64,000 bases of DNA from Hamiltosporidium tvaerminnensis. Taxonomy: Eukaryota; Microsporidia; Dubosqiidae. The stretch spans positions 902,501-966,500 of the forward strand of contig JAKIMF020000005.1 of NCBI GenBank assembly GCA_022605425.2, written 5' to 3'. Below are positions 25,701 through 36,353 of the stretch, one piece after another. The position numbers were made by a program, and so were the translations under genes. Under the pieces are notes generated by a model, which saw nothing but the letters and a program-made list of their open reading frames with translations, had not been told where the DNA came from and ran no database searches. Positions within the stretch are counted from its first letter, which is position 1; the number at the start of each line of letters is the position of its first letter.

Positions 25701-26424
25701 ATCACATCTTTTTAAAACAGTGGCAAGTGTTATATTTGTTTTCATAACATTAACGCTGTTACAGGTTTAACATAAAAAGCTGCTATTCCAACACTCCACC
25801 AGTACCCCCTGCGATACCTACATTTCAAAGCGTTTCATCTACCAGGTATGAAGAACCTAATTAATAGGCGAGCCAGATCCCATGAGTTCGTTAATGTTCG
25901 TTGCATGGTGTTGGATTGAAGGTCGAATCCCCCTGGGCTCCCCAAGAATATGCAGCATTCACATACTCTACACTTTCTGAACCCAATAAACTTCTAGCTA
26001 AGATATATTTCAGAGAGTTACAAGAGGTCCACCTAGACAGTGCAATGTCATACCAACAGGTATAACCTGATACTTAGCTCTCTCGGCTGGTAATGGTTTT
26101 TATTTTTATATCTCCCGAGCGTTAGGTCTTCTTAAACGAGTGATCAAGGGTAGGTTTCCATGCAAAAGCATGGAAATTACCTACATTTCAGCTGCGGTCT
26201 GCAATCTAGTTACATAAAAAACAAAAAATAAGTTTGTAGAAAAAGTTTTGCAATTTCGTAGACCTCCTCATACAAATTCACTAAAAAAACCCGAAGATAT
26301 AGTGTGGTTTATTTCCCAACAAAAATCCAAACAAGGATACCCACACCAATTTCTTATAACCATTGCCAAACAGACAGTCTTTTATGTATTTATCTTCTCT
26401 TCGCCACTTATAGCATATAATTGT
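25701..26424 (+). repeat. A repeat, copy 1
   Basis: About 720 bp of moderately GC-richer, non-coding sequence, closely similar along its length to 47048-47776. Shared blocks include ACCCCCTGCGATACCTAC, CCCAATAAACTTCTAGCTAA and CAGTGCAATGTCATACCAAC. No long frame is common to both copies, so it is unlikely to encode a protein. Its last 110 bp or so (from about 26303) are also found at the end of B repeats. No terminal inverted repeat was obvious. Confidence 0.85.
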
Positions 26425-27887
26425 ATGTTAATTACGAATTAATATTGTTAATAATTTATTTAGAACATTTAAATAGAAAAAGTAGAAAATTTTTCGAAAA
26501 ATTTATAGAACCTTGGTAAAATGAATGTGCCAATAATCCGAAAATATAGAGACTTTCAATCTAAACTGAATATAAATAAAAATCTGAAATCACGTGTATA
26601 GATACCAGAAGAGGTGCATATATCAAAATTGCTTTTAATTTCGAATTGGATTTTTTCAAATATTGATACTTTAAATTCAACAAAGATGCATAAGAAACGA
26701 TGACTTTTAAAGTTTCTGGCGTAGTTTATAACTAAAAAATAAAAAAATATTTTGATTGAACGAAAACAAGATTATAAAAACAATTTATTTTAAAATATGC
26801 ATATATCTAATTAAGATGTTTACATTTAAGAATTTATATTGTTTTTATTAAAAAATTTTGTGTCTCAAATATATTTTAATGTTTTATATTCGAATCCTCA
26901 CAAAAATAAAATAAGCAATATTTCTAGTTAATTAAAAAATTAAGTTAATTTATGGTGATTTGTACCAAGGTAGTATATGTATTTTTTTAAATGATTATAA
27001 TCCGATTTTTTTGTATAGATAATATTTATAAACTTTAAGAAATAGAGCAGGAATATCACCAAAATTAGAGAATTTAAATATTTTATAGTCATAACATCTA
27101 AAATTTAACAAAATAAATTTATTTTTTAGATTTATCGTCTTTACAATATTGCAAAAACTATAAGTTTTTCAAATCTAATACATTAAAATACAGGCTTAAG
27201 GTTTTTATTTTCCAGGAAATCGATTACAAAATTTTAATTTAATACGATCTATAAAATTGGTTAAGTCAGTACTAAAACATAAAATTCATTTTTTTATATC
27301 TTTAAAAATATTTTCAGGATTCCTAATAATCGGAATAAAGCATTGAAATTGAAACATATTTGTTTCTAATTTATTTATAAGTTTGATTAGTAATTTTATA
27401 AAAATTTTATATCCTACGATTTATAATACGTTTATATTTTATATTACAGATTAGTATTTGCCTAATTAACTTGATACTCTTAAAATATTTTTTTTAGAAA
27501 TATATTTAAAAGATATTTAAGCGCAAAGTTGCTTAAATAATGGTTCTATTTCATTCATAAAAAATTTTAAACGAAATGATATATTAATTACGGTAAATTC
27601 GAATAATTATGCGATTTAAAATATTAAGATAATCCAGGATTATTCATTTAATTTTCAGAGAATATTTATATTGTTATGATTTATTTTGTCATTTAAAGAA
27701 GATGACAGTAATTTGAAAAGATGTGCTCTTCGAGATTCTCACTTGCTAATCAGCAATCATTATCGGCTTCTCCCTTGTATGCCTCGCTTTTCAACGAACT
27801 CATGATTGTTTTGGTTTTTTCTTTATAAATAGAAGTATCGAAATTGTTTTAAATTCTTTCTTTTTTATTGTTAGCTACTTTTCCTAC
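26425..27887. other. AT-rich intergenic DNA between A1 and B1
   Basis: No gene or recognised element. Confidence 0.55.
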
Positions 27888-28111
27888 TTAACTACTCATT
27901 CCCTTCCTCTTTTACCTCTCGATGTCGAGTATGAACAAATAAAAATTTTCTATTTGTTTCTTATAATCTGTTGTAACGCGGGATTATAGGGGATCAGCCT
28001 ATAGATCCGATATGGTTTTAATTCTACCAAAATGTCAACAATGATTTTCACACCAATTATAGGCCCTCGTTGCCACTAATGGTTAAAATCTGGTTATTTC
28101 TCTCCAACCTA
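27888..28111 (+). repeat. B repeat, copy 1
   Basis: Similar over about 220 bp to 48391-48628. Shared blocks include TTCCTCTTTTACCTCTC and CGGGATTATAGGGGAT, then CCTATAGATCCGATATGG against CCTATAGATTCGGTGTGG. The 3' part, from TATGGTTTTAATTC to GGTTATTTCTCTCCAAC, is the module shared with A repeats. Confidence 0.8.
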
Positions 28112-28459
28112 GCGATTTTTCCAAAGAATATAATGCCGTGTCAATGTTTCTGATATTAATCATCTTTTGGACAAGAATTCATTTAATCGTGCTTATCAAA
28201 AGTTTATAATACATAAATTTTCATAAATTGCTCCTTCAATTTCCAGTATTATTCATGTTGCCGGGTAATGTAAATATTTCTATAAATTTTAAAATTTTGT
28301 CATATGCCATCGAGCATTTTCTTAATTGAACAGCATTATTACATCATCTTAAATTATTCAGATGAAAATAACAAATACAATGGGAATAACTAAGATATTA
28401 TTTTCGAAACTAATATTTTGTACATTTCTATGTGTAAAAAGGAAGTGTAATATTTACCA
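28112..28459. other. Intergenic DNA upstream of the V-ATPase gene
   Basis: AT-rich, nothing recognised apart from the C-rich motif just before the gene. Confidence 0.5.
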
Positions 28460-28468
28460 TTACCCTCC
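28460..28468 (+). promoter_or_regulatory. C-rich motif upstream of the V-ATPase F start codon
   Basis: TTACCCTCC ends 8 bases before the ATG. The same TTACCCTCCTT string precedes the uridine kinase start at 50067. Confidence 0.55.
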
Positions 28469-28476
28469 TTTTTATC

Positions 28477-28770
28477 ATGCAACGTACATTAGTTGGAATA
28501 ATTTCAGATGAAGATACAATAACAGGATTTTTATTAACAGGTTTGGAATTTACAAAAGAAAATCCAAATTTTATTGCAGTTTGTGATAAAACGACAGAAG
28601 AGGATTTAATTAAAAGCTTCCAAAATCTTGTTTCACGCGATGATATTTCAATAATATTTATTGGCGATTTTGCGTACAAAAAAATTTCAAAGACTATCAA
28701 AGAATATAAAGAAATGCTACCGTCAATTATGGAAATCCCTTCTAAACTTGGTGTTAATAAAGTTCATTGA
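28477..28770 (+). CDS. VMA7: V-type proton ATPase subunit F
   Basis: A 97-residue protein of the V-ATPase central stalk, part of the rotor coupling ATP hydrolysis by A3B3 to proton pumping into vacuole-like compartments. The N terminus LVGIISDEDTITGFLLTGLEF is the family hallmark (GDEDTVTGFLL-type). It is followed by the conserved FQNLVSRDDISIIFIGDFAY (near residues 48-67) and a C-terminal LPSIMEIPSK, which matches the (I/V)PAVLEIPSK block. The length is slightly below the 110-120 residues usual in fungi and animals, through loss of the extreme C-terminal tail. The ATG is placed 8 bases after a C-rich motif. It is a lone gene: its neighbours are a B repeat and a long gene-free stretch. Confidence 0.95.
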   Translation: MQRTLVGIISDEDTITGFLLTGLEFTKENPNFIAVCDKTTEEDLIKSFQNLVSRDDISIIFIGDFAYKKISKTIKEYKEMLPSIMEIPSKLGVNKVH

Positions 28771-31249
28771 TTTTTTTAATTTTGTAAATTAGAATATTTT
28801 GATTCTTGATTTTTCTTAAGTAAAGAATGAAATTATAGATTTTTAATTCACTATTTATTTTTATCTAAATTTTGGTAATTTGGAATTTTTCGTTTTTCTT
28901 TATCAAAATCCGAATTTAGAATTTTTAATCCGACTATCAATTTTTATCCAAATTTTGGTATTTTTAATTTATGGTTCGAATCCTAGAGAACAGATATATT
29001 ATTTTCAGCAGAAATTTTGTAAAAATATGTGACATTATATTTCTACAACACAGGTCCTTTACAAAAAAAAATATAAATATACGAATTTTTTCGAATTTAT
29101 CATCACTTTCAAATTTCTGTTGGTAATAATCTATTGTATAATTTAGTACTGTCGCGAAGACGACGAACCACCTCGAAATGTTTTATTCCTTTGAAACAAA
29201 GAAGACAATAATAATGGTTTTTTGCTCAAAAATATGACTCTTCTGATTTGTTCTCAAGCCTTAGAAAACCAATAATAGAAAGTAAAACTAAATAAAAAAA
29301 ACAAATTAAAGTGTTTAATTGGTTCAAAAAATGGCACTAAATTTTGTAAAAATTGTTTCTAGAATGAGGTATGTGACATAGATAACGTTATAAATATATT
29401 TTTTTATTCTTTAAAGTAAAATTAAATGTTTTAATTTGTTCAGATTTTTTCTGAGAGTTTCACTAATATATAAAGAATTGAACAATATGATTAATACTTT
29501 TTGGCAATTCTTCTATGCTATTTATTCTTATTCTCAATAATAATTACATAAAAAAATTATTTTTTAAATAGCTTTGTTGCAACTTTATACATGCTTAAAT
29601 TAAAAGATTTTCCCTTAAAATTATTGAGAAGTTATACAACAAATAAAATAATAAAGAAAACACATCGTTAAAAAGAACAGTTTCTTCTGTGAAGAAAATG
29701 CTCCGTTTGAATAAATTTGTTTAAGAAAGAAGATAAGATGGAATAAAAATAGAATTAAAACGGAACAGACTTAATATAAAAGCCGAAATGAAGCGGTAAA
29801 AAAATGGAAAGCAATATATCTGAGAAGAGAAATATTATGCTAAAAAAATTACTTATCTTTTTCATAGGAAATGGCCTAAAAGCGGCTAATGATTCGGATA
29901 TGAAAGACTAAAAACATGCGAGAAACAGTTCTAATGATAATCTAAAATTATTATTGCAAAAATTAAGAATATATGCCTATACCGAGAATTTTATGATTGC
30001 AATCGACTTGTTTTTTCTTTGGTTTTTTAAATATAAGATAAAGTTAGTTTGGACAAGCTTAACGGCTAGTAGATACAATCAAACAATATTTTTGAAAACT
30101 CATTTTCTTTTCTGTTGAAAAATCTTGAATAGTATTTTACTTTACAACAGATTAACAGAGTAATATACGACCAAATTTAACGTTTGTTGTTCTATTTAGG
30201 CCTCTCAGCCATTTTCCTTTTAACAGGTTAAGTTCTCAATCTAACACAAACCTTCCTTGTTTGAAAGAAAAATGGTGTAATAACGAAACAAAAGCAAACT
30301 CGATTCTTTGTCAATAAATTTCGAAATCCTAAGCCAAAAATAATATGGCTCATTTCAAATATTATTTGGCAAGGTGATTTCAAAAATGTGTAAATAAAAG
30401 TGGCAAAGGTATGTAATACACTGCGTATTCAGTACATAGTATTCAAGATACATGAGTCTATAGTACAAGAAACGACTTACTAATATTTGTAATTATAATA
30501 CTCATTTGTAACTACTTGAATATATTTAGTTAGTAAAAAAAGCAAAGCTATTTCTTTCAAGAAATGTCAGAGTAAAAACCTAAATTATTATGGCGTTCAA
30601 TATGCACATAAAATATTTCAATGGCTATATTTTCAATTATTTCCATTTTTATTCCATTTTTTAGAACATAAGATTGGCATCCCACGCCGATTTATTCTCA
30701 CCTTATTACATATAAAAAAATATAGTAATTTTTATTGCACGGAATAAAGCAACAGATTTCATTTAGTTAAAACTATTTCAAAATATCTAATGCTACTAAC
30801 GAATAGTTATTGCATCATAATGTGATTATTCGATTGTTATTTTGAATCTTTCAATGTCGTAATAAATAATCAATTCATTCATTTCAATTTGAATCAAACT
30901 ATTATATGGTAATAGAACTATAAATAATAGCTTTTTTGTTTAATTTCGTGGTTTCATATTAAACCTCATTTTATGTGTTTTATGGCTAAACATTATATTT
31001 TAAATATGCTCCTTTTTTATGGAATTCATAGTGTCGCTTGACTTCATCGGTATCAGATTGACTATGGTTCTATTTGGTTACGGCACAAACGAAATAAACT
31101 CTTAATAATGTTTTCGATTTGGTTCATTACTCTATCATGATTTTATTCGGATTTCAAGATTCATCTTATATATTTAGTCGTAATTCCAACCTAGGCTATC
31201 ATTACTCAATGCTTTTAGACCAAATTATAACCATGACTGAGTACATTTA
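28771..31249. other. AT-rich gene-free stretch
   Basis: No supported gene. Around 29690-29850 a short region resembles, in reverse orientation, the stretch at about 60390-60570. That may be a remnant of an unknown dispersed element. Confidence 0.5.
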
Positions 31250-31500
31250 ATAACAGCGTTGGTTTTTAACCCTAAAGTTTCAACAGCCAAAAGCACATTT
31301 CTATCGTTTTTAATTTCTTTTCTAGAATATAATATCGGGTTTATAGTCCAAATTTTGCTGTTAGTTCTTCAAACAATCCATTGGTATAGAAGAATATTAA
31401 TTTTCAAGAATTACTTGGGATTACTCCTTATTCGTTTTGAAGACTTAAATTTATATTTATTTAGAAAAAATAAATCTGATGAAAAATGCTTTTTTATGGA
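31250..31500 (-). mobile_element. LINE fragment, endonuclease region
   Basis: The plus-strand text around 31416-31466 (CTCCTTATTCGTTTTGAAGA and the following bases) nearly repeats 56218-56265 of the near-complete LINE. Similarity continues at lower level to the left. Short, internal and non-functional. Confidence 0.7.
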
Positions 31501-31902
31501 ATATATGAATATGAAGTTAAAGAGACCTCATTTACTGATTCTATGCTAAAAGTAGAATTCAAACAACAAAAAAACAAATAAATATCACTTTCAAACCTTG
31601 AGCATAATTTCCCGGTGTCAAAAAAAAGATTTTTTCATTTAATTTTAGACTGAAATGGTTTTCTGAAAGAATTATTTTCAAAGAAAGTACTCAATTATAT
31701 TAAATTTAAATGAAAGTGGGAAATTACGAAAACCGATATATAAATACCAAAGGAAAGCTAATTTTCTTAGCATTTAGTATCTTGAAAAAAGATTAATCTC
31801 TACTATATCAAAATTGTATTTTCATTTCCCCTAAAGTAATTATAAAAAAATTTCTTTATTGGTTGATCAAGCATTTCTTTGAATAAATTAATAAATATGA
31901 AT

Positions 31903-32964
31903 TTAGAGAAGCCTCAACTTGCAAAATTATAACGAAATAAAAAAGCGAAGGCTTCACAAAAAGTTATACAATGCAAGAAATAATGAGCTTATATGTGTTA
32001 GTGATTCTTCCGGATGTCTAAGGAAAGGGACCATTAGGCCAAGAAATGGAGCAATGTTCTGCTATATCCAGGATGGAAATGCGCCTCAGGTAGAAAGTAT
32101 TTACCAATCCTGTAATAAATCTAGTAAAACGTAGATCATTAATTGATTAGATGTGAGAAATGCTCGGTCTTGATTATAATAGACGGCATAAGGGTGTGGT
32201 TAGATGGCTGCACTTTTCTCTTCTAAATCGATATACAGTTAAGCTCATGAAATGATTAGAAACCACTCAGTTCAAGGAATACCTGAAAATGAGCATGCAG
32301 AGATATAAGGGGACACCAGGATAAATACCGAGTCAAAATTCGGAATAATAAAACTTACATGTTTATTTAGATAAGAGTAAAAAAAAATTACACATATCGA
32401 AGTAGGAATTACTTCCCAAATCTACCTCAAGTTGTTTAAACTGAAAAAATTAGGAAGCATGACCTAATAGCAAATGAGATAGGGCTTATTTATAAGTTTA
32501 GGGCCGAGATAATCTCTGTGTGATCACCCGGGATGGTATTGTGGCAAAACACCATAAATATCTCCCTTAAAAGGAAAGCAAATACCCATAAATTTTAAGA
32601 GATATATTCGACCTTTGTACTTAAGAAGACGGTCGAAACAATTTCCTTTGACAGACGAAAAAGAATTGAGTCGGAACCAAATGCGAAGAGAGCCGGAAGA
32701 GAGCGTCGGTGGATGTTTTGAAGAGAGCTTAAAAGCACCAGCAACTAAAATCAACTTTAAAATAAGCGAGCCATGATTAAGAATGTGTTAACAGTTCTAA
32801 AAAATAAAATTATCAGTTCATTATTTCAGCTATAGAACCAGACTAGAGGAATCGACAATAAGCATAATGAAAATTCGAATTTAGGAGAAGAAAATATAGG
32901 CGTTAAAGAGGCAGAATGAAATGTAAAAAAAGTGTGGAAACCATTTTACTCCAGAAATTTATTT
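31903..32964 (+). mobile_element. Decayed 5'-truncated LINE copy
   Basis: On the plus strand it follows the LINE from the codons for EAQLAKLYNEIEKRRLH through the CCHC and endonuclease region to the 3' terminus near 32964 (CCAGAAATTTATT compares with CCCAGAATTTTATT). The frame is broken by stops and indels after about 32134. At the codon equal to the TAG of the near-complete copy it has GAG (31985-31987), which supports glutamate as the ancestral state. Confidence 0.85.
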
Positions 32965-34340
32965 AATAGAAAATTTAATTAATTTTTTTTAGCTTTTTAT
33001 TTCATATCTAAAAACCATTTATAATATATTAAATTTAGTATGATCTAATGTATTTATGAACGAGACAATATTTATAATTTTTTTGTCCTTAAATTATTTT
33101 TGTAATCAAACTTTTTTACTTACTAAGTAATTTTTATTGTGTTTTCTATACAGCCTATTACATCTATTTAATCTTAATTATGTCTAAGATAATATTCACT
33201 ACATTAAAACGGAAATTTGGCAGAATAAAATATCAGTATATTTCTTCTTAATCAGCTGTGGATTCAACGGGGTTTTCACATTATAAAAATTATTTTTGAC
33301 GTTTATTATTTACTCCAAAAAGTATAAAAACTAAAACATTCTATGGAATATACACGAAGTATGTAATTAAGCTAGATTATTTTTTGATTTTTATTTATAA
33401 TATATATTTTGCATTTAATATAGAAACTTTTATAACTATTAAACGAAGCAAAAATTAGTTATTAAAATAAGTTTAAATATACAATAATATTTATTACATA
33501 TTAGAAGCCTTTAACAATCTTAAATTTATAATCTTAAACGAGTTAAAAAAATATTTACAGAAACAAAAAATTGTACCATGGCTCTGTTTTCATTTATATT
33601 TGATAAAAAAAACAGGCTTTCTCTGCTATTTAGACTTTTGAACTGGGTGATTATATTAGATATTCTTCTCGTCAATGTTCTTATGATTGCAAAATCCTAT
33701 ATTTCAAACCTCAGGATCAATATTTATAGATAATTAAATATAATTAAATTTAAGGCTATAAACAATATAAAAACATACATATATCGTCAATTGAACATTT
33801 ATCACATCTTTTTAGAAATAATTTTTTATTTATAACTAATAAAACGTGCTTTTTAAGATAGAAAATTAGATAATAGTACAAATCATAGAATCATAGCCTT
33901 TATTTTAGAGAAACTGAACTATATGTATTTCAAGTATTTATACTTCCTTCTAAATCTAGAAAAAGGAATTTGTTTGTGAGATTTCTACTGTAATTATAAA
34001 ATTATAATTTACTTCTCTCCAAATTATTCTATCAGGATACCCTTTATTTTTAAATTTTAATAGTTACATTTTTTTATATTGCTTTGGAATGTAAAAGACA
34101 ATAATTTTATTTTGCAAGCTTAAAAGAAATTTATAACAAAGTAATATTTTTTTAATGTTTGACTATTAAGTCAAAATAAAAATAACGATGATACGTTAAG
34201 AAATATAAAAGTTTCAAAGAATTTGTTTTCGTCTTACATATTTTTAACAAGTATTTAACTTTTCGTGGCATTTTTTTAAATAAACTTTGTACAAATTAAA
34301 TTTTAATTTCACTTTAGTTTTTACAAATTTTTTAGCCCAA
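32965..34340. other. AT-rich intergenic DNA upstream of ARV1
   Basis: Nothing recognised except the AGCCCAA motif immediately before the ARV1 start codon. Confidence 0.55.
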
Positions 34341-35048
34341 ATGCCAAGATGTATAAACTGTGACACAAAGACTGAAAAACTTTTATCTGTGGATAAAAAC
34401 AGAACATATATAACTACATGCGTAAGTTTTTTTTACTAATAGTTAAAATGCAATCAAATAACAGATAAATATTTGGAATACAGTTGTATATTTGGAATAA
34501 TAGAATTATTACTGCTTAAAAGAGAAATTTTTATTCATTATATCTCTAATTCGGATACATATAAGAATAGAAATAAATATGTTTTATTAGTAATTTTTTT
34601 TGCTGCTGAACTAATAAAAAACCATGAATATTCCCGTTTTTTCGGGATTGATAAAAAATATATTACAACATTTTTTTATCAAACATTGGAAGTTTTTATT
34701 CAGAATATTATATTTTTTACTATTATTTTAGTTAGTTTAAGAAAAAAAACCGATATAAAATCTGAAAAAATAATTGACACAATCATAATTGGAAATTTTT
34801 ATAGCCTATTTATAATAATATCTAAAATATGGAATTTTACGAATCAGGAATATTTTATTGTAATTGATTTTCTTTGTTTTATTACTTCGTCTACTGCAAT
34901 ATCTGCAGTATGCGGTGTAAAAATATATTATATTTATTTGCTGGTTTTTGTGGGTAAATTATTGTCAAAAATAGTTTGTTCGGGTTTTGTGGATATCTTG
35001 TTTTTTATATTCATAAAAAGAATAATCGATTCTTCGAATAAAATGTAA
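34341..35048 (+). CDS. ARV1: Arv1-like ER lipid/GPI-transport protein, two exons
   Basis: Exon 1 (34341-34421) and exon 2 (34443-35048) together encode 228 residues. The N-terminal zinc ribbon CINC (4-7) ... CLKC (27-30) is the Arv1 homology domain; its second half is split by the intron right after Cys27 and is restored in frame only by splicing. ITDKYLEYSCIFGIIELLLLKREIFIHYI then matches the Arv1 pattern of tyrosine-rich sequence and I-x-L-L-L-x-K. Four to five hydrophobic segments follow. Arv1 acts in the ER membrane in sterol and ceramide distribution and GPI precursor delivery, so it links functionally to the PIG-B gene in this window. AGCCCAA directly precedes the ATG. The last 115 bp overlap the 3' end of the convergent EED gene. 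Confidence 0.88.
34422..34442 (+). other. 21-nt spliceosomal intron in ARV1
   Basis: The intron starts GTAAGT, passes a T run and ends TACTAATAG, so a branch-point-like ACTAAT is fused to the 3' AG. If left in, it gives two in-frame stops (TAA TAG). Its removal joins Cys27 to LKC and completes the second CxxC of the zinc ribbon. The length is a multiple of three, so the frame is unaffected and the stops are what force splicing. Confidence 0.85.
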
Positions 35049-35989
35049 ACTTCTTCGTTTTTTATTGCTATGTCTCGTACTTTTTTGTTACAATCTGTCT
35101 TTATTTTGCAAATACTACTAATACCATCTTGTAATCTATTAAGATTTGTCAAATAAATTACATCTTTTTCAGATTCAGAGCCAATTATCATCGTATCTGC
35201 AAAAATTTCAAATTTTTTTGTTAAAAATTTACTTTCGAAATAAACCAATTGATTTATAAATGAAGAATATGAACATTTTGGATGATCGTAAATTTCTACA
35301 GATAAATATGGACGTACTATCGAAATTCTATTGTTTACAGATTTGGAAACTATCAGTTTACCATAGAATTTCACACATGTTATATAAGATCTATGGATAT
35401 TAGACGTGGAATATATAGGAAAATAGCACGTTTCGATTAAATCCCTTCGATTTTCGATATCAGGTATTTTCCACATCTTAACTTGGCAATCCGTTCCACT
35501 ACTGAGGAGGTATTGTCCACATAAACTTATATCCATACTCAAAACAAAATCTTTATGTCCAGCTGCACCTCCAAATATAGCCATTAACTTTTTGGTTTCG
35601 CCGTTCCACATTCTAATTGAATTATCTTCACTAGCACTGAAAATTGTATTCTTATATTTAAAATGTGACTTTATATCCGTAATTGCACCACCGTGCCCAC
35701 ACAAATATCCTTCAAATGTACAAGTATTTAAATTTAAAAATTTTAAAACACCTCTAGACCCACCAACTACAATAATACACCCTTTCTTTAATTCAGCAAA
35801 TTCACAGCACATATAGTTCTCTAGCTTATCTTCATCTAAATGTCTTTGTATTAATTCTAAACTGCCATTACTGGATGAAGCTACTATTACTGATCGTTTA
35901 CCTATTAAACATATTATATTTAAAGATGGATGTATTTTAATACGTGTAAGATCCGTATCTGGTATAAATAGTTTTGCTTTTGTAAGCAT
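34934..35989 (-). CDS. EED: Polycomb EED/ESC-type WD40 protein
   Basis: The 351 residues follow the EED/ESC family across the whole length. Seen in order: a GSRG block (77-80), CGHGGAITDIK (97-107), ASEDNSIRMWNGETKKLMAIFGG (119-141), AGHKDFVLSMDISLCGQYLLSSGTDCQVKMWKI (143-175) and the EED-specific STSNIHRSYITCVKFYGKLIVSKSVNN (194-220). The 'IFGG..GH.D.VLS' and 'IHR.Y..CV...G.LI.SKS' blocks distinguish EED from generic WD40 proteins. EED is the propeller subunit of PRC2 that binds trimethyl-lysine and supports the H3K27 methyltransferase. The N-terminal tail is trimmed relative to animals. A C-rich CGTCCCC lies about 12 bases upstream of the ATG. Its last 38 codons or so overlap ARV1 antisense. 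No other PRC2 subunit is in the window. Confidence 0.88.
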   Translation of the reverse strand: MLTKAKLFIPDTDLTRIKIHPSLNIICLIGKRSVIVASSSNGSLELIQRHLDEDKLENYMCCEFAELKKGCIIVVGGSRGVLKFLNLNTCTFEGYLCGHGGAITDIKSHFKYKNTIFSASEDNSIRMWNGETKKLMAIFGGAAGHKDFVLSMDISLCGQYLLSSGTDCQVKMWKIPDIENRRDLIETCYFPIYSTSNIHRSYITCVKFYGKLIVSKSVNNRISIVRPYLSVEIYDHPKCSYSSFINQLVYFESKFLTKKFEIFADTMIIGSESEKDVIYLTNLNRLQDGISSICKIKTDCNKKVRDIAIKNEEVYILFEESIILFMNIKNKISTKPEQTIFDNNLPTKTSK

Positions 35990-36353
35990 TTAATTTTCTT
36001 GGGGACGAGGACAAAACAACCAAAAAAATATATTTTTAAAAAAAATTGCACTTAAATTAATTTATTAGTCGACATAATTACAAAATATTTGATATTTTGC
36101 TCATTTGAAAAATGTAGATTTATCAGTAAATTCAAGAAATAATGTCTGTTTTAAAATTTCCAGATCACTATTTTTAAAGAATATATTATAGATTGATATG
36201 ATTTTTAACAACATTTTTTATACTCAAATAAATTCATATATAAATTTGTAAAGAAAAATTACGACTGTATTTTAAATTGTTCAAATTAAAATAAAGATAT
36301 CATTAGAAAAACAGGATAGAAATATATATTTTAGCGAATATTTTATAATTTAA
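35990..36353. other. Intergenic DNA between EED and the LRR-like gene
   Basis: 364 bp of AT-rich DNA containing the C-rich motif at 36001-36010 just upstream of EED. Otherwise nothing seen. Confidence 0.5.
36001..36010 (-). promoter_or_regulatory. C-rich motif upstream of EED
   Basis: In gene sense CCTCGTCCCC ends 11 bases before the ATG. Confidence 0.45.

Noticed and set aside
28975-28995. GGTTCGAATCC string resembling a tRNA T arm
   Set aside because: The upstream 60 bases are AT-rich with no D arm or anticodon stem, and there is no acceptor pairing.
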